Below are positions 21,946 through 32,734 of a stretch of 64,000 nt of DNA, piece after piece. The stretch's first letter is position 1. Each line of letters begins with the position of its first letter. The stretch covers positions 19,281,359 to 19,345,358 of the forward strand of contig JAJEKV010000019.1 of NCBI GenBank assembly GCA_021234155.1. The letters run 5' to 3'. Below the pieces are notes generated by a model that saw only the letters and a program-made list of their open reading frames with translations, had not been told where the DNA came from and searched no databases. Source of the DNA: Isoetes taiwanensis. Lineage: Eukaryota > Streptophyta > Lycopodiopsida > Isoetales > Isoetaceae. A program made the position numbers and the translations under genes.

Positions 21946-22681
21946 TCAAACTAAGTTTTTTCCATCTCTTTTTTGGAAGATGACATGTCTTATCAAGTCT
22001 CCTTCCTTCTTCAATTTCTCGTTCATGTCATCAGTTTCATAATAGTTTTTATCTAGCAATTCTACTTCTAAGGGCAACATTTCCAATTCTAAGTCCTCCA
22101 TAATGCAGAAATTCCACAAAACACATGCTGCATGAATTATCTTGGCTGCCCTGCCTACATGAATAGGCAAAGCCTTGAGGATCCTGAACTTCTCTTTTAC
22201 TATGCCAAATCCATTTTCTACACAAACTCTGCCCTTGCAAATCCTCTTGTTGAACCTGCCAGAAGCCCCTGTGCCATCTGGAAATACCTTCATCAAAAAC
22301 CTTCTGCTTGGATATGCTGAATCCCCTAAAAGCATTGGTGGAATAGTAACTGTCACATATGCATCCAGTATTTCACCTCCTGTTAATCTTTTTTCCAGTC
22401 ATTTGGACAGTAGATTCCCGCAAAATCTGCTTTGATGCTAGCCTATTATATAATAGACTCTTCTTGAACTAATTGGAATCATGCACAGATCCTGTTCTAC
22501 CAACACACACATTGATAAAAATTCTAGAGTGTGTTACTACACCTTGCATGAGGCAGGACTGCCTCTTGTGTCTGCTATAATAATCATCCCCTTTGTCTTT
22601 CCTCCAAGGCTTCCTGTATAAGGAAATGTGAGAACCATCAACAACACCAAAAATACTAAGTAAACCTGTGGCATCTTCAAA
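21946..22681 (-). pseudogene. Harbinger copy 1 transposase, C-terminal part
   Basis: A DDE_Tnp_4-type transposase segment separated from its N-terminus (27327-28061) by the Helitron. The first catalytic Asp is present (VVDGSH, codon 22639-22637), as is the third acidic residue (CVENGFGIVKEKFRIL). Frame damage lies between 22356 and 22450. A transposase of this kind cuts at the element ends with two metal ions. The gene cannot make a full protein because of the insertion. Confidence 0.85.
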
Positions 22682-23448
22682 TCTTTATACTACTATATTA
22701 TAAAATTATCTTGTAAGTATGTATGTCATGTATCAAACATGGACGGCTCAGATTGTGCCAAGTGGCATGCCAAGTGCTTGTTTTAATGCGAAAAGGTGCC
22801 ATAATCACTCTTGAAAAGGTGTGTCGACCACATGGAGAAATTTTTGAAAGACAACAATTTTTTGTTTGGTTTTTTTCCATTCTAGCTATGCCCCCTCTGA
22901 AGCCTTCGTTCTTTCTATTCCGGCGTCCTGCCCTGTCCAATAATAGGAATTTCCAGAAATTCATCATAAAATTTACATATAGACGAGTATGTTTTCATTC
23001 AAGTCTTTCTGGAGTATGGAGCCATGGGAGTAAACCCATTTCAGCATACTTTATATACAGTAATTGTGCATTGTTCCGGCGATGGAGAATTAAGCAGCCG
23101 AAATAAGGAAGCCCAAATGGGCTCTATGAGGAATTCCCTGTGGCGGTTGGAAGGTCACCAAGACGATGCCATTGTGCAATTCGCGGCTCCGCTGTTTTTG
23201 GTTTTTTGGAATATGCCTGAAGATATCCTGGTTCTTTCACTCAAAAGGAAATTGCTTAGTTAGCGTTCTGCTCGAAGGTGGGTGGGCAAAGGAACTGTCT
23301 GCGATTTCTTTATATAGGCACTTTTTGAATAGAAAAATGGTCGTGCATTCTTGTGGATTTCTCTGTACTTGGGATATTGAGGTTAGCCAATTTTTTAGTC
23401 ATACAGAGAGTGGGTCAGAGCACAAGATCATTGTAGAGGAACAAACAA

Positions 23449-24800
23449 ATGAAAAGCTTGGCATCAGCACGGCAAGCTCATGCTAAGCTTCTTAAGGCCC
23501 ACGTTAAGCCCAACATCATTTCATGGAACAATCTTATGAACATGTATGCCAAGTATGGTTACTTAAAGGCTGCATGTGAAATATTTGATAGGATGTTGGC
23601 ACATAACGTGTTTAGTTGGACTATACTAATTACAGGATATGTACAAGATGGAGGAGATACTGAGGCACTTCAATGTTTTTTGCAAATGCAACAGGAAGAT
23701 GTTCAGCCAGACAAGGTAACCTTTGTTAGCTGTGTAAGTGCATGTGTTATGCTTCAAGATTTAGCAAATGAAAAGCTGGTGCATTCCAACATCCTGAAGT
23801 GCCAATGTGGTTCATATATTCCTTTGGTGAATAATTTAATTAACATGTATTTTAGATGTGGAAACATACAAGATGCTTGCCATATATTCGACGTGATACA
23901 TGTGCGTGACGTTGTGGCTTGGAGCGCCATGATTGCAGGATATACCCATCATGGACAAGGTAGAGAAGCACTCAAACTTCCAGAACATATACAACTTGAA
24001 AACATTAAGATGAACAACTTTGTATTATCTGGGCTTCTGATTGCATGTTGTGCCGTTGCATCTCTTTCATATGGTAAATGGTTACATTGTCACGTTTTAC
24101 AAAGTGGCTCTGAAGCTGATTTTATTTTGTCAAATGGTCTGGTTGACATGTATACAAAATGTGGAAGCATCTATTATTCTTGCATTGTCTTTGACAAGTT
24201 GTCTATACAAGATGTTGTATCATGGACTGCAATAATTACTGGATTTGATTATTCTTTGGATGACAAAGAGGGATTTAAACTTTTTCAACAAATGCAACAT
24301 GTTGGCGTGGAACCAAATGAAATAACATTTTAAGGCATCATGTGTGCATGTGCCAATGAGGCCGCTCTAGGACAAGGTAAATTTGTTCATACCATGACCT
24401 TAAAGCCAAAATAGTTTTGGACCATTATGTAGGTAATGCTCTCATCGATATGTATGTAGAGTGTCAAAGCATGCGTGACGCCTGCAAAATCTTTGACCGA
24501 TTGTCTGGGCGTGATGTTGTGTCATGGAGTGCAATGATCGCAGGGTCTATACAGTTTGGTCAGAAGAAAGATGTGCTTAAGATATTTAAACACATGGATC
24601 CGGAGAATGTGGAGCCAAGTATAGTAACTTACATAATTGCAATGAATGTATGTGCAGTTTTAGGAGACTTTGAAATGGGAAAAAACCTTCATGCTAAATT
24701 TATTGAAAGTGGTCAAGAATTGGATCTGTTCCTTGGAAATAGCCTTATTGATATGTATGCTAAGTGTGGGAGCCTGGAGAGTGCCCTCCAAGAAAGCTGA
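23449..24800 (+). pseudogene. pentatricopeptide repeat (PLS-type) gene fragment in Helitron
   Basis: About 430 codons of PPR motifs of the plant PLS type, with recurrent NNLINMY..CG....A..IFD, DVVAWSAMIAGYTHHGQG and signature MYAKCGSLESA strings. PPR proteins bind organellar RNA base-specifically, with each motif reading one base. The frame has a stop at 24331 (after EPNEITF) and a frameshift near 24400-24415, then continues (DHYVGNALIDMYVECQSM...) to 24800. No targeting peptide or C-terminal E/DYW domain is seen, so both gene ends are missing. It lies between the Helitron termini and is best explained as a captured fragment. Confidence 0.9.
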
Positions 24801-24877
24801 AAAAATATTGGGTAGCTAAAAAAAATATTGAAAAAATTGGGTTTTGATCATTTCGATAACTTGAGCAGACGAATTAC

Positions 24878-25374
24878 CTTGCATCCCAGAGAACAGAAGC
24901 TAAATCTATCAAGCAGGCTCTTGGAACACATCTCGCAGGTGTTTGTAACTCATTTTGCGAACCGAAATTGAGGCCTTTCGTTAAGAAAAACGACCTTGGC
25001 GCTGTTGATTATGTATGTTTGAACTCCGATAAGGTCCAAATACTTGTGAATTTCTGAAACTCTGATAACATCATGGTAAGAAGACCACCTAGTCTGTACA
25101 AAACCAAGCAAGAGGATCAGACTTGAGCTTTGAAAGCTTGAAAGGCAAGAATTGATCGAATTGGGTTTTAATTTACCTGCACAATGCGATGGTTTCTGTG
25201 ATCATAAGTGCAGGAAGAACAGAGCACTCCAGAGGTACAATCTAAGCAAAACATGTTGCATTCGCTTTTTTGGAGGTCGTTATGAAGTGGGCAAGGCCCA
25301 AAAAAGCCTGTTAATAACAGCAGCACAAGCCATGGCAGCCCTAGCTGTGATTCTTCTCCAAGCGTAGTAATCAT
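24878..25374 (-). pseudogene. PLATZ transcription factor, first exons captured by Helitron
   Basis: Exon 1 (25374-25177) encodes LGLPWLVLLL...FFGPCPLH and the zinc-binding core SECNMFCLDC...[14 protein letters not shown], ending at a GT donor. Exon 2 (25093-24878) follows an AG acceptor and encodes [35 protein letters not shown] and, after an in-frame TGA, VTNTCEMCSKSLLDRFSFC, ending at AAG/GT. Exon order, splice sites and the C/H pattern match the plant-specific PLATZ family, which binds A/T-rich DNA. The TGA replaces the usual Gly before VTNTC. The C-terminal exon is absent because PPR sequence begins at about 24800. Unspliced introns show DNA-level capture, not retrocopying. Confidence 0.9.
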
Positions 25375-27299
25375 AGTCGCAACCTGAAATTTGAAATGTG
25401 CATTTGAATCAGAACCAGAAACCCAAAGACTTTCCATGACTTTCAAGCAAAATCTCCTGTCCAATTCAAGCACCAAATTGCCAAACCAACACAAATTCTT
25501 CAAAAAATGCAAAATTCCGCCAATCAGATGCAAAATTCCGCGTACCCAATGGGTAGGAAGTTTCAGGCTTTCAAATTCCATGCAAATTGGTGCAATGAGG
25601 GAAGAGCTGGGTGCAAATTGAGGCATAAATATGGAATTAAGGCAAGGAGCCAAATGTTGGTTGAAGAATTAGGCTGCTATTCTAGCAGAAGTAGTAACTT
25701 CGACGCCGTCAGTTCTTCGAGCATGTTAAGCTGGCTCTGTCTCTGTACTTTGGCGGCCCTTTTTTCCTTTTCAAAGCCGCATTTCCGACAGGCCAAGTAG
25801 TGGGTTGAATTGGTTCTCTTACTTCCACCTGCTTGTAGAATGCATCTGTCTTTCTCTGTGTTAATTACATGCCTGAGCCAGTCTGAAAAAAGTCCGAATG
25901 TGAAAAAAGAAAAGGGGAGCTCTGTTTGCTGATGGAATATTGGATTGCTACAATTTGCTTATAGATCTATTTCATAGAGCATCTTGCCCATTTGCAAATT
26001 TGTTTCAAAGCAGATGCCTGCACATGCTATTTCAAGTTGCAATTAAAATAGTTTAGACAGTGGGAAAGCACCATGCCAGGACATCTTGAAAATTTTGAGA
26101 CACTTGGTATTCCTTTTTGGTTTTCAAATGTGCAATGTCTCATGTTCTCTCTTTGATTTTATTGTAGGTCCTCTTGGCCAAGAATGCGCAAATGTTGTTG
26201 GAGGAGCGTCTTGCGGCCGCGAAATAACAAACCTAATCGACCATGGTTGATCATTACACGTAAACACCTAGCTATATGCACTAATGATATTGGTTGATAT
26301 TCTCATTTTTCTTGAATAACAGCACTTAGTTGGTGTTGATTTTGGAAACATCACCAGTATTTCTTAGTCGTGTGTTTCAAATGTGAGTAGATGTTAATTG
26401 CTATGTTGTGTATCCTTTCTCTATATCTACAATTGCCTTTTTTGCAGCTATTGCACTCTTCATGACGTAACATAGAAGGAATTTGAAACGAAGCTGAATC
26501 ACTTGCTGGGCATTAAGGCCTACGAAAGCCCATTGCACTATACGCATTCCACATGCTTTGTAAAAATACTATCTATCTATCTAATGTTCGCATGCCTTCA
26601 TTGGTTAAAGTCTGCCATCAGAGGTTCTTCTGTTGATGAAATCGTTTCAGAAAATTGGCATGTCACAAATTCTTTTACTTTTCTACATATAAATGCAGCA
26701 CTGGTCATGCCTTCATTATCTTGCTTTTAATTTTTTCTCTTCTACTTCAGTATTGTGGAGGTTGTTCCTTTAAAAGAAAAGCAAGCCTTTTTTTAAGGTG
26801 CATGCTAAGTTAGATGAGTTTTGTCTTCTATAAAAGACAAAGGATGCAAGAAATAGCTACCAATCGCTTCTACTATTCAAACATGTTTCCAGTTATTGAT
26901 TGTCGATTACATTATTGATTGTCCATTACAGGTTCCCATGCCCTACTTGATTTGCGATCATTTTGCAAGTAAAACCAGTAAGTACCTACATATTTGTCTT
27001 CTACACATTTGTCTTCCTAATGCTTGCACCCCCTAAGTCTATGTTGATTTGATAAGATTGAATCAATGGAACTAGATAGATGCTATTTTCTATTTGTATC
27101 TAATCATTGTGTTGTATGGAATGTTTTGGATTATGAGTTCCAATGTTTAAGCAATGCATTACAACCTAATAGTTCCATGTTTAAAGAAATTTAACGTAAA
27201 CCAACCTTTAAACCTAAAAATCTAAATAACTCATTCCGAGTATTGTTCAAGTAAACAATCACATGGAATAATCATAAAAGATGAACAATCACATGTAAA
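25375..27299. other. Helitron interior right of the PLATZ fragment
   Basis: No motif is recognised; only short frames occur. The first few hundred bases may be PLATZ upstream sequence carried along with the capture. A/T-rich with no Rep/helicase motif. Confidence 0.5.
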
Positions 27300-27326
27300 G
27301 CTCACCAACGGTGGGCAATTTACTAG
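27300..27326 (+). other. Helitron 3' terminal hairpin and CTAG end
   Basis: GCTCACC and GGTGGGC pair around an AAC loop, followed by AATTTACTAG. The hairpin is the replication stop signal in the rolling-circle model for Helitrons. Confidence 0.8.
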
Positions 27327-28061
27327 TTCCTTCATGATATCAAGGAGTCTCTGACCCGAGGGTAAGACATTGAATTTTTTGTATAGCATGGTCTTGGATG
27401 CTAAAATTAAAGTCACTTTCTTGGTGTATTTTTTGACTGTGGCTTTTCCAACATAAAACCTTTGACCAACATGCAATGGCATCTCACCATGAGCAAGAAA
27501 ATAGAGTACCATAGCTACTGCTTTCCTAGGATCTACAGGGGGCCTGACCTTCTGGCCTGGTCTGATCAGGTATGGCACAATAAGGCCAACCAGTTTTTCA
27601 AATGACCTTCTCTTCATTTTGTAAGACTGATGCCACACATATCATCTTCGAATGAGGGAAGACAATTCCAAGCATGATTGTCAATGTTATCCCATTGAGT
27701 GATCTGTCTGGGACAAACCCAGAATCTTCTCGGCGGTCTTCTTAATCGAGATGTTGTAGAGCCAAGAGTAAGATGGAAGATGCACATGGAAAACTAATGT
27801 TGTCTTCTTGAAAATCGCCATAGGATCCTCGAGCTCGTTTTCTTGGATGAGATCCAAGTAAAATTCCTGCATTGCTAAACCTAGCACAATAGCCCTACGA
27901 AGCATTGCAATCATACCTAAAATGACCGGATCCATGCTTGAATGACGCTGTCGGTGATTATTTTCTGCCTCAATGGTGTAGGGAATGGATTTTTTACAGA
28001 AATCAGCTTGAAATGGGACGCAGGAAGTCTCTATGGGCAAACTCGCAATATCCCATATCAT
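27327..28061 (-). pseudogene. Harbinger copy 1 transposase, N-terminal part
   Basis: The first frame (28061-27687) starts near MDPVILGMIAMLRRAIVLGL. After a shift the second frame (27638-27327) has MKRRSFEKLVGLIVPYLIRP and EMPLHVGQRFYVGKATVKKY, the helix-turn-helix region before the DDE core. The Helitron cuts the gene after LLDIMKEL; codons beyond that on this side are Helitron sequence. Confidence 0.85.
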
Positions 28062-28797
28062 TCATTTTGAAGATTGAATGAAGAAAGAATTATCCCATAT
28101 GGGATGGCCAGCCGGAATCAAATTGGAGGGAAAAAATCCGGCGGGGAGGAAGAAAACTACCCGAAACGGCCGCTGTTAAGGCTCGAGAGAAGGTCATCTC
28201 TGATCTTCTCTTGAGCTATACTGTATATTTTTTGTCTCTCGCCGTATACGACGAGAGACAAAAAAATTTCAAGCATGTGGCCGACCTAAGTGAGACAGAG
28301 AGGGAAGGAGGGAGAGAGCGAGAGAGAAGCCTCGGCCACATGTGAGCCGAGAGATCATGAGAGATGATTTGAGAGACAAAATGGGAGGAGAGATTATGAG
28401 AGGTGAACTCTCGCATTTAGAGATAATTCGCCCCTAACTGCTGTTAGGGGCGTTTCCATTAATAAAATGTCCGTTAAGGATAACATCCCAAAAAATTTAT
28501 GGAGTCAATTTTTGGAGGCCAGAATTTTCGACTGGCCTCTGTTCAAGGTGGGCGGCCTCCAAGAATCGAAGCTCCAATATTCTTCCCTCCTAGCATCGCA
28601 CTCAGTGCCAATTGTGAATCCGGTAAGCATTTCTTGCATTTCTTTAGATCCATTTGTGAAATGCTTTGTTAATAGCTACATTCTTGGCAACTGCCTGCTT
28701 GATAAATCAGGCACAAATTGTCTCAAGAACATGACGAAGACAATCAAATCGTCTTTGCGAATTCTAAGAAGCCGTTTGTTCCCCTAGGACCGCGAAA

Positions 28798-29922
28798 TTG
28801 GCTCCAAGAAGAACTAAGAGGATGATTGGATCAATTTCCCAATCTGTGGCCATTGAGATAAATTCCGAGCTTGCAAGGGCTTCCAATTGCAATCTAAGGG
28901 GAAGGAAGAGGGATCAGCCAGAAGATGGATTACCTGAGGTTGAATCTGAACCCCTCCCCAATGATTTAGCCTTGGTTGTGCACGAAAGCAATTCTGTTGC
29001 TCTTAACTGGGCCAAGAAAAGGAAAACTCCTGTAGATTGGTCGGACAATGCAATCTCCACCATGCTTGCTTTGATGAAGGAGTACAAGGTGCATAATAAT
29101 GGAAGTATCAATCTTTCTTCAAGCCAATAGAAAGAGATTATGGTGAAATTGCAACCCACAGTTCATGGCCTTGAAGACTTGAGACAGTTAAGAAACAAGT
29201 GGGATAAATTACAAATAGAATTCAGGGATGAGAAAGAAGCATCCGAAAGAATAGGCTTTGAGACATCTAGTTGGCCATGGTTTGAAGCTATGGAAGATCT
29301 AAAACATGGTGTGACAAATGAAAGGGACATTCCAGGTGCAGGGGATGATGGGGAATTTGGGGCCGAGGCATTTGAGGATGCTGGTATGTTCCCAAACATA
29401 TTCATATCTGATGCCTTCTATGAGAGAATTGGAACAAATGCATCTTTTGTGGAAGAAGAATTCATAAACATTGCAGATGATAACCCTGTCAGCCCTGTTG
29501 CAAATGAAGGAAATGATAGCAAAGATAATTCAAGTGCTCAGGAGAAAAATTCCAGCAAAGATACTCCAAGTACTTTCAATCCTTCTGATACCAGTCCTCG
29601 GTCTGCTGCATGCAATCAGCCTGGGGTTAGTGGTAAGCCAACAACAAAAAAGAGATCTCAGGTTCACATTGATGAAGAAATTGCAGCTGGGATATCGAAC
29701 ATGGCAAATAGCTTTGGAGAGAATGAAAAAAGGAAGCTTGATTTCATTAAGAAAGAATCTGTTAAAAAACATGAATTGATCAGGGAGTTGGAGTCCATGA
29801 GATCAGCTAATACTTTGAAGATCGCTCAATCAATGGCTACAATGACAGAAAGCATATGCCAAATGACAAAGGATACTCTACTGGGGTTTGCTAAACTTGC
29901 TGCATCGAAGCAGACAAATTAA
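28798..29922 (+). pseudogene. Harbinger copy 2 ORF1, Myb/SANT-like, one stop
   Basis: 375 codons in one frame with a single internal stop: TAG at 29128-29130 where copy 1 has TGG (Trp of the SSSQW motif). Domains: a basic N-terminus, the Myb/SANT-like DNA-binding fold (about residues 75-155, with VDWSDNAISTMLALMKEY and QLRNKWDKLQIEF), an acidic Ser/Asn-rich middle and a Lys/Glu-rich helical C-terminus (ENEKRKLDFIKKESVKKHEL). In Harbingers ORF1 cooperates with the transposase in DNA binding and nuclear import. The nonsense codon lies inside the DNA-binding fold, so this copy is probably inactive unless read through. An alternative start at 29140 would lose the domain. Confidence 0.85.
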
Positions 29923-30253
29923 TATCAATTTCACAGGTATTCTTCTTACTTTTGTCCCCTGTACTGTCGCTTTCAATTTTTTTTTTTCTTTCTGTTATTT
30001 TTTTGAGCTTCTGCAAAGTAGTTAGAACAGTATGTTCTAATTAAGTTCAGTTTCAAGTTTGTAAATGATTGGAACTTAACTTTCATGTGCTATGGGGATC
30101 TAATATTGAATTTAAATCTAGAATGATATAACATTCCTGATCCTGACTACATAAATTGTATAATTTCATAAAGGTTTTGTACGACGTCGCTTAAAATTCC
30201 ATAATGCATGTCTCGATTCCTGCGCACTCCAATTTATTGTAAGCTGCTCGAAG

Positions 30254-30562
30254 ATGGCAAGGCACACAGTTCTGGTCCGGCGCCATTTTCCTGTTTACTC
30301 TTCTTCTAGTGAGGATTCTGCTATGGCCGTGGCAGCTAGTTCGGCTTCAACCAGCCTGACCATCGAATCGGTCGAGATTGTGGAGCTCCAGCACAGGAGC
30401 TTCCATGCTAGTGTGAGCCAAAGAGTTATTCTTGGCTACATGTCCATGGAAGAAGTTTTTGTGGAGGCTGAATTGCTTGCATGGACTGAGCAAGCTCCTT
30501 TCCGGCAGAGAGCACATGTAGAGCTCATCAATATCAAACATCATGGAAGGTGGTGTCTTTGA
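30254..30562 (+). CDS. Harbinger copy 2 small ORF of unknown function
   Basis: 102 codons between ORF1 and the transposase 3' end. The first 56 residues are shared with copy 1. Ser/Ala-rich at the start (HFPVYSSSSEDSAM), then VELQHRSFHASVSQ and a mixed C-terminus ending HHGRWCL. No family is recognised. It may be a third element gene, UTR sequence or a captured host piece. Confidence 0.35.
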   Translation: MARHTVLVRRHFPVYSSSSEDSAMAVAASSASTSLTIESVEIVELQHRSFHASVSQRVILGYMSMEEVFVEAELLAWTEQAPFRQRAHVELINIKHHGRWCL

Positions 30563-31560
30563 GAGGTCCAAATCCCATCTGTAGCTTGTGAAAACTGCCC
30601 TGAATAGCCTTTTCATGTGAAGAAACCTTTTCCTTGTGCCTACTCTGAAACTCAAACGTTTTTTTTTTTTTTTTGTTTGTTAAAACTTTTTGTAGCAATG
30701 TATGATATGGAACCCGCCACAGGCCTTTTGTGTACTCAGACCTTTTTGTGTACTCAGACCATGAAGAAATGGTATTTTTGTAAACCTTGACATATGAATA
30801 CATTTTATTTTATCTGAAATGGATAATCCTGACTTGAGTTGTCTTTCATTTTAACTAAAACGTAGTTTAGGTTCTTATAGTTTTCTGAATACTATTCTTA
30901 CAGATTAAGAAGACGAGAAAGATGAAGGTTATGATGACATGTATTGTTTAGATCTTAATTTTTAGCATTTCAGGGACCACAGGCATATCTGTGTGATTCT
31001 AGTCAACAAGTTTGTACTCTTCTATTGGAAATGAGTTCATGTAACACATTTGATATTAATAAAGAATAATCTGTTTATTATCTTCTGCACTTCTCTACCC
31101 TGTAATGCTAATAATCTGTGATGTCACTGTAATGTTATTACTGTGAGAGAAAAAAATGTGAACTTTTGTAGTTTTTCATTGACATAATTAACACTTTCAT
31201 TGTTTAGTTATTCATTCATGGTTTAGTTCATATGACCTCAAAACCTTGGTACTTTAAACTTTTGGTATGTTCTGCAATCTTAAATCTAAACTGATGTAGT
31301 TGTTCATTGACAGAATTAACATATTCATTGTTTAGTTATTCATTCATGGTTCAGTTCATGTAACTTCAATAAATTGGTACTTAAAACTTCTGCTCTGTTT
31401 TGCAATCTTAAATTTGAACTGCATTACGTAAAATACATCACTGAACTGAACATAAAGCTGGACCAGAAATTGGGATCTCGAAAATCTATTAATGTCAACA
31501 AATGGAATAACATTTACATTGAGTACAGATCTAAGTAATTCCCTAAAATGAATGAAAGAA
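30563..31560. other. Harbinger copy 2 internal non-coding region
   Basis: A/T-rich, no motif. Most of it (to about 31492) is the part deleted in copy 1. It contains a near-duplicate of about 130 bp: ATTCATTGTTTAGTTATTCATTCATGG occurs near 31197 and again near 31322. Confidence 0.5.
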
Positions 31561-32734
31561 TCAAACTAAGTTTTTTTCATCTCTATTTTGGAAGATGACA
31601 TGTCTTATCAAGTCTCCTTCCTTCTTCAATTTCTTGTTCATGTCTTCAGTTTCATAATAGTTTATATCTGGTAATTCTGCTTCTAAGGGCAACATTTCCA
31701 ATTCTAAGTCCTCCATAATGCAGAAATTCCAGAAAACACATGCTGCATGAATTATCTTGGTTGCCTTGCTAACATGAATAGGCAAAGCCTTGAGGATCCT
31801 GAACTTCTCTTTTACTATGCCAAATCCATTCTCTATACAAATTCTGCCCTTGCAAATCCTCTTGTTGAACCTGCCAGAAGCCCCTGTGCCATTTGGAAAT
31901 ACCTTCAACAAAAACCTTCTGCTTGGACATGCTGAATCCCCTAAAAGCATTGGTGAAATAGTAACTGTCACATCTGCATCCAGTATTTCACCTCTTCTAT
32001 TAATCTTTTTTTCCAGTCATTTGGACAGTAGGTTCCTGCAAAATCTGCTTTGATGCTAGCCTCTTGTACAATAGACTCTTCTTGAACTGATTGGAATCAT
32101 GCACAGATCCTGTTCTACTAACACACACATTGATAAAAATTCTAGAGTGTGTTACTACACCTTGCATGAGGCAGGAATGCCTCTTGTGTCTGCTGTAGTA
32201 ATCATCTCCTTTGTCTTTCCTCCAAGGCTTCCTGTACAAGAAAATGTGAGAACCATTAACAGCACCAAAAATACTAGGCAAACCTGTGGCATCTTCAAAT
32301 TCCTTCATGATATCAAGGAGTCTCTGACCCGAGGGTAAGGCAATGAATTTTTTGTATAGCATGGTCTTGGATGCTAAAACTAAAGTTACTTTCTTGGTGT
32401 ATTTTTGGACTGTGGCTTTTCCAACATAAAACCTTTGACCAACATGCAATGGCATCTCACCATGAGCAAGAAAATAGAGTACCATAGCTACTTCTTTCCT
32501 AGGATCTACAGGGGGCTTGACCTTCTGGCCTGGTCTGATCAGGTATGACACAATAAGGCCAACCAGTTTTTCAAATGACATTCTCTTCATTCTGTAAAAC
32601 TGATGCCACATATCATCTTCGAATGAGGGAAGGCAATTCCAAGCATGATTGTCAATGTTATCCCATTGAGTGGTCTGTCTGGGACAAACCCAGAATCTTC
32701 TCGGCGGTCTTCTTAATCGAGATGCTGCAGCCAA
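31561..32734 (-). pseudogene. Harbinger copy 2 transposase (DDE_Tnp_4)
   Basis: The first frame (32734-32000) carries the N-terminal HTH region (FEKLVGLIVSYLIRP, LHVGQRFYVGKATVQKY) and the DDE core: the first catalytic position reads GAVNGSH, with Asn (codon 32257-32255) where copy 1 has Asp, and the second Asp is in TGSVHDSNQF. The second frame (31971-31561) has the third acidic residue in CIENGFGIVKEKFRIL. The frame shift lies near a T-run at 32003-32011. Loss of the first metal-binding Asp and the frameshift each predict no activity. It reads towards ORF1. Confidence 0.9.

Larger units (their letters stand above)
22682..27326 (+). mobile_element. Helitron, non-autonomous, with captured gene fragments
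   Basis: The left end is TCTTTATACTACTATATT, matching the 5'-TC and A/T-rich start of plant Helitrons. The right end has a 7-bp stem GCTCACC-AAC-GGTGGGC (27300-27316, one G-T pair), a short A/T run and CTAG (27323-27326). Comparison with Harbinger copy 2 (CTTCAAATTCCTTCATG at 32293-32309) shows insertion exactly between A and T without target duplication, as Helitrons do. No Rep/helicase is seen. It carries PPR gene parts on the plus strand and PLATZ exons on the minus strand. Confidence 0.85.
14149..28289. mobile_element. PIF/Harbinger copy 1, split by two later insertions
   Basis: Three segments belong to one element collinear with copy 2: left end 14149-14327, middle 19932-22681 and right end 27327-28286. 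They are separated by the tyrosine-recombinase element (14328-19931) and the Helitron (22682-27326). Joined they total about 3.9 kb against about 4.9 kb in copy 2; the difference is a deletion of about 1.07 kb at 21880 (copy 2 bases 30425-31492). The right end CATGTGGCCGACC is followed by TAA, which fits the 3-bp TWA target preference of the superfamily. The left terminal inverted repeat is degenerate. It encodes Myb/SANT-like ORF1 (+) and transposase (-). Confidence 0.8.

Noticed and set aside
23449..24800. Treating the PPR frame as a functional host gene
   Set aside because: It has an internal stop and frameshift, lacks both gene ends and lies between defined Helitron termini.
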